Positions 6,094-9,500 of a stretch of 9,500 nt of DNA are shown here, one piece after another. The translations under genes and the position numbers were made by a program. Numbering within the stretch: position 1 is the stretch's first letter; every line of letters begins with the position of its first letter. The notes under the pieces were generated by a model. That model made no database searches. It was not told the DNA's origin and was given only the letters and a program-made list of their open reading frames with translations. This DNA is from CAYXXZ01 sp964469165. GTDB taxonomy: Bacteria > Pseudomonadota > Gammaproteobacteria > Pseudomonadales > Porticoccaceae. The stretch covers positions 1 through 9,500 of the forward strand of contig CAYXXZ010000100.1 in assembly GCA_964469165.1 (NCBI GenBank). Direction: 5' to 3'.

Positions 6094-6837
6094 ATGAGTC
6101 TTGAGGGAAAAGTCACCCTGGTGACCGGAGCGAGCCGCGGCATCGGCGCGGCGATTGCCGATCTGCTGGGCAGCCGTGGCGCCATCGTGATCGGCACGGC
6201 CACCAGTGCCGAGGGCGCGGACAAAATCTCCGCGCGCCTGGCCGCCAAGGGTATTCAGGGAGAGGGCATGGCGCTCGACGTGACCAGTGCCGAATCGGTT
6301 GCCGCGCTGGTCAAGTCTGTCGACGAGAAGTACGGCGCGCCCACCATCCTGGTGAACAACGCCGGTATCACCAAGGACAACCTCTTTCTGCGCATGAAGG
6401 ATGAGGAGTGGTTCGACGTCATCGATACCAACCTCAATGCCCTGTACCGTCTCAGCCGGGCCCTGGTAAAGGGCATGACCAAGGCGCGGTGGGGTAGAAT
6501 CATCAACATCGGCTCCGTGGTCGGCGCCATGGGTAACCCCGGACAGGCCAACTACGCGGCCACCAAAGCGGCGGTCGGAGGCTTTTCCAGAGCCCTGGCA
6601 AAAGAGCTGGGCGCGCGCAACATCACCGTGAATACAGTGGCGCCTGGTTTTATCGAAACCGATATGACCAGGGAGCTTCAGGACAACCTCAAAGAGGCGA
6701 TGCTGAGTCAGATTCCCCTTGCGCGCCTCGGTCAGCCGGAAGAGATCGCCGAGATCGTGGCCTTCCTGGCGGGGGATGGCGGCGCCTATATCACCGGCGA
6801 GACGATCCATGTGAATGGTGGTCTTTATATGTCTTAA
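6094..6837 (+). CDS. fabG: 3-oxoacyl-ACP reductase FabG
   Basis: FabG is the NADPH-dependent short-chain dehydrogenase that reduces 3-oxoacyl-ACP in each elongation cycle. The product has 247 residues (E. coli 244). The cofactor motif TGASRGIG is at 11-18 and NNAG at 88-91. The catalytic tetrad is Asn113 (DTNLNALY), Ser141 (NIGSVVG), Tyr154 and Lys158 (ANYAATKAA). The C-terminal half carries VNTVAPGFIETDMT (179-192) and TGETIHVNGGLYMS at the end, the standard FabG finish. The start is the ATG at 6094. The gene lies 11 nt after fabD and is followed by a 169-bp AT-rich gap with its own promoter, so acpP can be expressed at a higher level than fabG. I see no GC-rich terminator hairpin after it. 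Confidence 0.97.
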   Translation: MSLEGKVTLVTGASRGIGAAIADLLGSRGAIVIGTATSAEGADKISARLAAKGIQGEGMALDVTSAESVAALVKSVDEKYGAPTILVNNAGITKDNLFLRMKDEEWFDVIDTNLNALYRLSRALVKGMTKARWGRIINIGSVVGAMGNPGQANYAATKAAVGGFSRALAKELGARNITVNTVAPGFIETDMTRELQDNLKEAMLSQIPLARLGQPEEIAEIVAFLAGDGGAYITGETIHVNGGLYMS

Positions 6838-6854
6838 ATTTTTGATATTTAAGG

Positions 6855-6908
6855 ATATTTTTCGTTTTTTACAAAAGCGGTTACGAACCGGGGTTTTTAG
6901 GTTAAAAT
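6855..6908 (+). promoter_or_regulatory. acpP promoter with upstream AT-rich (UP-like) element and a palindrome over the -35
   Basis: The -10 is TAAAAT (6903-6908, 5/6 match) and the best -35 is TTACGA (6881-6886, 3/6) at 16-nt spacing. Transcription would start near 6915. The 20-odd bases upstream of the -35 (6855-6876) are almost all A and T, with T-runs, in the position of an UP element, which could compensate for the poor -35. The perfect inverted repeat CGGTT-ACG-AACCG (6878-6890) covers the -35 and could be an operator. Promoter and operator functions are inferred. Confidence 0.6.
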
Positions 6909-6925
6909 GCCCGGCGTGAGCGAGC

Positions 6926-6967
6926 CCTTGCAAGGTTCAGAAACAACCTCTTTCTCATTTAGAGGTT
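6926..6967 (+). other. Structured 5' leader of acpP
   Basis: The probable leader of about 90 nt contains a perfect 10-bp palindrome CCTTGCAAGG (6926-6935), close to the transcription start. It also contains a stem-loop AACCTCT / AGAGGTT (6945-6951 with 6961-6967, 9-nt loop). Just downstream, AGGT-TATT-ACCT (6963-6974) could form a competing smaller hairpin, and CTAG occurs at 6973-6976 and 6983-6986. The ribosome-binding site AGGAG (6992-6996) is outside these stems. The sequence elements are certain; a regulatory role is not. Confidence 0.4.
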
Positions 6968-7006
6968 ATTACCTAGAACACCCCTAGTTACAGGAGCATT
7001 CAAAAA

Positions 7007-7243
7007 ATGAGCAGCATTGAAGAGCGCGTGATCAAGATGGTTGCCGAGCAGCTTGGCGTAAAGGAAGAAGACGTAAAGGCTGAGTCCTCTTTTGTCGACG
7101 ACCTGGGCGCCGACTCTCTGGACACCGTTGAGCTCATCATGGCTCTGGAAGAAGAGTTCGATACCGAGATTCCCGATGAGGATGCGGAAAAAATCACCAC
7201 CGTTCAGCAAGCCATCGATTACATCAACAACAATCTGAGCTGA
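7007..7243 (+). CDS. acpP: Acyl carrier protein AcpP
   Basis: AcpP is the small acidic carrier of growing acyl chains for fatty acid, phospholipid, lipid A and related pathways. The product has 78 residues, the usual length. It starts MSSIEERVIKMVAEQLGV, carries GADSLDTVELIMALEEEF with the phosphopantetheine-accepting Ser37, and ends in IDYINNNLS. Acidic residues dominate helices II and III as expected. AGGAG (6992-6996) lies 10 nt before the ATG, slightly long spacing. The gene has its own promoter region and is closed by a strong terminator, so it is probably a monocistronic, highly expressed transcript. The usual next gene, fabF, is missing. Confidence 0.98.
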   Translation: MSSIEERVIKMVAEQLGVKEEDVKAESSFVDDLGADSLDTVELIMALEEEFDTEIPDEDAEKITTVQQAIDYINNNLS

Positions 7244-7273
7244 GCGCGCCGGGGTAAGATACATCAGCAATAC

Positions 7274-7312
7274 AAGGCCGTACTGTAACGCAGTGCGGCC
7301 TTTTCTTTATTT
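7274..7312 (+). terminator. Rho-independent terminator after acpP
   Basis: A 12-bp stem pairs AAGGCCGTACTG (7274-7285) with CAGTGCGGCCTT (7291-7302), with one G-U pair and the loop TAACG. It is followed by TTTTCTTTATTT (7301-7312). This is a textbook intrinsic terminator 30 nt after the acpP stop. Confidence 0.95.
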
Positions 7313-7422
7313 GAACTCTGCGATCCGGACTGTCCGGCCTGGGCTCGACGCAAGGAATGAGCGATAACGACAACTGCGTGAGGCTTCCAGGCAGGTTGGG
7401 CTGACCCGGGCTTTTGGCTTCT

Positions 7423-7485
7423 CCTGTCGCCTGCAGGCAGGCTCCTATACGCGCACCCTGTAGGAGCCTGCCTGCAAGCGACAGG
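7423..7485. repeat. Inverted REP pair in head-to-head order, same family as the HAD-maf pair
   Basis: Arms 7423-7449 and 7459-7485 are inverted copies with 25 of 27 positions identical, separated by 9 nt. The right arm begins TGTAGGAGCCTGCC and ends GCGACAGG; the left arm is its reverse complement with TATA in place of TGTA. Compared with the REPs at 2472-2533, the right arm differs from the copy at 2509-2533 at two of 25 shared positions, so this is one family. Here the GTAG heads face inwards to the loop, whereas in the first pair they face outwards. Confidence 0.85.
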
Positions 7486-7488
7486 TGA

Positions 7489-7510
7489 TGTCATCGCCGC
7501 AGGCACCTAC
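7489..7510 (-). repeat. Probable degenerate third REP element
   Basis: Read on the minus strand from 7510, the sequence opens GTAGGTGCCTGC and ends GGCGATGACA. This matches the family head (GTAGGAGCCTGC) and roughly its tail (GCGACA), with the second half of the internal palindrome lost. It lies 5 nt from the REP at 7459-7483 in inverted orientation, so these two would form a heads-outward pair like the one between HAD and maf. Confidence 0.4.
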
Positions 7511-7550
7511 GTGAAACGTGGAACCTGTAACGTGAAACTCGGAGTTAAAC
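7509..7550. repeat. Degenerate heptamer tandem repeat, unit ACGTGAA
   Basis: Six units in a 7-nt register fill these 42 bases. The units at 7509 and 7530 read ACGTGAA, the one at 7516 reads ACGTGGA, and the others (7523, 7537, 7544) are more diverged. It starts at the edge of the degenerate REP. Function unknown. Confidence 0.55.
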
Positions 7551-7581
7551 TCTGGCAGAACCCGGTTCTTCCAGTGCTCCT

Positions 7582-7602
7582 GCTTAAAGCTTATGGCTTA
7601 CA
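7582..7602. repeat. Short heptamer tandem repeat, unit GCTTANA
   Basis: Three consecutive 7-nt units, GCTTAAA (7582), GCTTATG (7589) and GCTTACA (7596), share GCTTA. The motif GCTTAAAGCT at 7582-7591 also occurs at 2557-2566, just after the other REP pair. Only three units, so chance is not excluded. Confidence 0.4.
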
Positions 7603-7660
7603 GCCCGCTGTGCCTCAAGCACGGCGGCAGCCTGAACTTCCGACTACTGTGTAAAAGATT

Positions 7661-8482
7661 GTGACCGAATCCTCGACGTTTATCGACGCTGTACCCGCTT
7701 CGGCTGTGGATGTGGCCGACCGCGGCCTGGCGTACGGGCACGGCCTTTTTGAAACCATGCGCATGGCGGCAGGACGAATTCCGCTGTGGCCCTACCACCG
7801 TGAAAGGTTGTTGCGCGGGCTGCCGCTGTTGGGTATCGAGCTTGCCGAGCCGCGACTCCAAGCGGAGCTCGCAGGTGTTCTTAAGCAGGTGCCCGCCGAC
7901 GGCGTCCTCAAGCTGATGGTGACGGCCGGCTCCGGCGGCAGAGGCTATCGCGCGCCGACAACGATTGTGCCCCGCATCCTGTTGCAGTGGTCGCCCGCAC
8001 CGCCGTGCCGCGACCAGGTGCGCCTGCAGGTCTGCAGACATCGCTTGCCCATTCAGGCCGCGCTCGCCGGCCTGAAGCACCTCAATCGCCTGGATCAGGT
8101 CATCGCGGCTGGCGAGCTCGTGGGCGACAATCTCGGACTGATGCTCGACGCGGACGGCAATCTCGTCGAGGGAGTGAGCCACAACCTGTTCATGTACATC
8201 GACGGCGGCTGGCTGACCCCGTCCCTCGACCGCTGCGGTGTCGCGGGGGTGATGCGCGCGGTGCTGATGCGTGAAATTTTTCCCCAGGTGCAGGAGCGCG
8301 TCAGTGAGTCCCGCTGTGTGCTCGCTGACCTGCAGCGCTGCGAGGCGCTGTTCCTGTGCAACGCGGTTGCCGGCATCGTGCATGCGAGCGCCGTTGAAGG
8401 TGGCCCCGAGTGGAATTTATCGGGCAAAACCCGCAGAATTCAGGCTGCGCTTGAGGAGAAATACCCTTGTTTTACCGCCTGA
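7661..8482 (+). CDS. pabC: Aminodeoxychorismate lyase PabC
   Basis: PabC is a PLP-dependent fold-type IV lyase that converts 4-amino-4-deoxychorismate to p-aminobenzoate and pyruvate for folate synthesis. The product has 273 residues (E. coli 269). Key marks are DRGLAYGHGLFET (20-32), GLKHLNRLDQV (137-147) with the PLP-binding Lys139, VEGVSHNLF (169-177) with Glu170, and LTPSLDRCGVAGVMR (185-199). Branched-chain and D-amino-acid aminotransferases share the fold, but position before mltG and LKHLNRL support PabC. The start is GTG at 7661. A stop (TAA 7652-7654) lies three codons upstream, so no earlier start is possible, and there is no good Shine-Dalgarno. It overlaps mltG by 16 nt. After the acpP terminator it needs its own promoter, which I could not identify. 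Confidence 0.93.
   Translation: MTESSTFIDAVPASAVDVADRGLAYGHGLFETMRMAAGRIPLWPYHRERLLRGLPLLGIELAEPRLQAELAGVLKQVPADGVLKLMVTAGSGGRGYRAPTTIVPRILLQWSPAPPCRDQVRLQVCRHRLPIQAALAGLKHLNRLDQVIAAGELVGDNLGLMLDADGNLVEGVSHNLFMYIDGGWLTPSLDRCGVAGVMRAVLMREIFPQVQERVSESRCVLADLQRCEALFLCNAVAGIVHASAVEGGPEWNLSGKTRRIQAALEEKYPCFTA
8453..8458 (+). promoter_or_regulatory. Ribosome-binding site that fixes the TTG start of mltG
   Basis: GAGGAG inside the end of pabC lies 8 nt before the TTG at 8467. No ATG or GTG is suitably placed ahead of the membrane segment, so this site decides the start and implies translational coupling to pabC. Confidence 0.8.
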
Positions 8483-9498
8483 CATTCATTGCCCTTTGCG
8501 GTTGCGTCGTCGTCCTCGGCGCACTGGCATCCTTCAAGTCCTGGCTGGATACCAGCCTGGACATGCCGGTGCACCTGGAAGAAGACAGCCGGGTGATCCG
8601 GGTGCAGGCTGGCAGTTCCCTGAGCCTTCTGTCGCGCCAGCTGGCCGCGGAAGGTGTCACCGAGAGCCCTTACCCACTGCTGATTCACGCGCGCCTGGCC
8701 CGCCTTGGCCATATCAAGAGTGGCGAGTACGAAATACGCGCAGGTGATTCCGTGCGGGAATTCCTCGGCCGTCTGGTGGCCGGCGATGTAATCAAATATC
8801 GCATCACCTTCCCGGAAGGCCGTTCCCTGCACAACTGGCTCGATATCATCAATGGCCATCCGCGCCTCGCCGGGCAGGAGCCGCTCAGCATGGATATGGT
8901 GGAAGCCAGGTTTTCGCCGCCCTACGGGGAGACGCTGGAGGGCTGGTTCTTCCCCGAAACCTATGTCTTTACCTCCGAAGACAGCGGCCTCGGCATTCTT
9001 GATCAGGCGCACGGCAAACTGGTGGCCGTTCTTGAAGAGGAGTGGGCGGGGCGCAGCGAGGGCCTGCCGATAGCGACACCTTACGAGGCGCTGATTCTCG
9101 CCTCCATCATCGAGAAGGAAACCGGCGTTGCCGACGAGCGCGGAACCATTGCCGGCGTATTCGTGCGCCGCCTCCAGCAGGGCATGCGCCTGCAGACCGA
9201 CCCCACCGTGATCTACGGCCTGGGCACGGCTTTTCAGGGCAATCTGACGCGCCAGCATCTGCGCGAGGAGAATCCCTATAACACCTACTATATACAGGGG
9301 CTGCCACCCACGCCGATCACCAATCCAGGGCGTGAGGCCATCCATGCGGCGCTGCACCCCAGGGAGGGCACCGAGCTGTATTTCGTCGCCAAGGGGGACG
9401 GCAGCCACCAGTTTTCCACGACCCTCGCCCAGCATCAGGAGGCGGTGCGCCAGTATCAATTGCAGCGCGTCAAGAATTACCGCTCTTCACCCAGGTAG
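8467..9498 (+). CDS. mltG: Endolytic murein transglycosylase MltG (YceG)
   Basis: MltG is an inner-membrane lytic transglycosylase that cuts nascent glycan strands and is thought to terminate peptidoglycan polymerisation. The product has 343 residues (E. coli 340). An N-terminal transmembrane segment spans about residues 4-23 (LTFIALCGCVVVLGALASF), followed by a LysM-like region (about 40-105) and the YceG catalytic domain. ASIIEKETGVADERG (212-226) carries the catalytic-glutamate position (Glu216 by alignment from memory to E. coli Glu218). MRLQTDPTVIYGLG (240-253), NPYNTYYIQGLPPTPITNPG (269-288) and FVAKGDGSHQFSTT (306-319) are strong family signatures. The start is TTG at 8467, overlapping pabC by 16 nt. 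The gene is complete; tmk would be expected next but is outside the window. Confidence 0.95.
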   Translation: MFYRLTFIALCGCVVVLGALASFKSWLDTSLDMPVHLEEDSRVIRVQAGSSLSLLSRQLAAEGVTESPYPLLIHARLARLGHIKSGEYEIRAGDSVREFLGRLVAGDVIKYRITFPEGRSLHNWLDIINGHPRLAGQEPLSMDMVEARFSPPYGETLEGWFFPETYVFTSEDSGLGILDQAHGKLVAVLEEEWAGRSEGLPIATPYEALILASIIEKETGVADERGTIAGVFVRRLQQGMRLQTDPTVIYGLGTAFQGNLTRQHLREENPYNTYYIQGLPPTPITNPGREAIHAALHPREGTELYFVAKGDGSHQFSTTLAQHQEAVRQYQLQRVKNYRSSPR

Positions 9499-9500
9499 CC

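Larger units (their letters stand above)
7313..7660. other. Non-coding spacer in place of fabF
   Basis: Between the acpP terminator and pabC there is no gene and no sign of FabF coding sequence in any frame that I can recognise. 7313-7422 holds only small palindromes such as CCGGA-CTG-TCCGG (7325-7337). 7423-7510 is a cluster of two clear REP elements and one degenerate one. 7509-7550 and 7582-7602 are heptamer tracts. 7605-7627 is a hairpin (CCGCTGTGC with GCACGGCGG, one G-U pair, loop CTCAA) with no T-run. I found no convincing promoter for pabC-mltG here, although one is needed after the terminator. Confidence 0.75.

Noticed and set aside
4052..6094. A minus-strand open frame of 680 codons antisense to plsX and fabD
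   Set aside because: It is fully antisense to two genes with intact catalytic motifs, and its His/Arg/Gly-rich composition is what GC-rich codon bias gives in the complementary frame.
7605..7627. Hairpin before pabC as an intrinsic terminator
   Set aside because: The stem is good but no T-run follows, and it would stop transcription into pabC.
8440..9459. A minus-strand open frame of 339 codons antisense to mltG
   Set aside because: mltG on the plus strand carries full family motifs; this is a codon-bias shadow.

Overview
The window reads as ordinary chromosome of a gammaproteobacterium, closer in gene order to Pseudomonas and its marine relatives than to Escherichia. The evidence is the order rne (-), rluC (+), HAD phosphatase (+), maf/yceF (-), then yceD, rpmF, plsX, fabD, fabG, acpP, pabC, mltG (all +). 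This is the conserved RNase E / fatty-acid-synthesis neighbourhood, with no fabH between plsX and fabD. Coding sequence is GC-rich, and non-ATG starts are common: GTG for the HAD gene and pabC, TTG for plsX and mltG.

Layout. 1-182 is the 5' end of rne, leaving to the left. 183-811 is a non-coding divergent region holding the probable long rne leader and promoters and the start of the rluC transcript. 812-2408 is the two-gene unit rluC-HAD. 2409-2601 is the convergent gap between HAD and maf and contains a paired REP element (REPIN). 2602-3183 is maf on the minus strand. 3184-3357 is a divergent promoter region with a near-consensus sigma70 promoter for yceD. 3358-6837 is the tight unit yceD-rpmF-plsX-fabD-fabG. 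6838-7006 is an AT-rich regulatory region for acpP. acpP (7007-7243) ends at a strong intrinsic terminator (7274-7312). 7313-7660 is non-coding, with a second REP cluster and two short heptamer-repeat tracts. pabC and mltG overlap at the right end, and mltG finishes two bases before the window does.

How the genes work together. YceD and L32 (rpmF) belong to large-subunit rRNA and ribosome biogenesis, as do RluC and RNase E. PlsX links the acyl-ACP pool to phospholipid synthesis. FabD loads malonate onto ACP, FabG does the first reduction, and AcpP carries the chain. PabC makes p-aminobenzoate for folate, and MltG cuts nascent peptidoglycan.

No new enzymatic system is visible; the genes are housekeeping. 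The unexplained structure is intergenic. fabF, normally between acpP and pabC, is absent, and a REP/heptamer-rich spacer sits in its place. sppA, which sits between the HAD gene and maf in Pseudomonas, is also absent, and that gap too carries a REPIN followed by the same GCTTAAAGCT motif. The acpP control region has several palindromes, and the rne leader has a duplicated promoter-like box.
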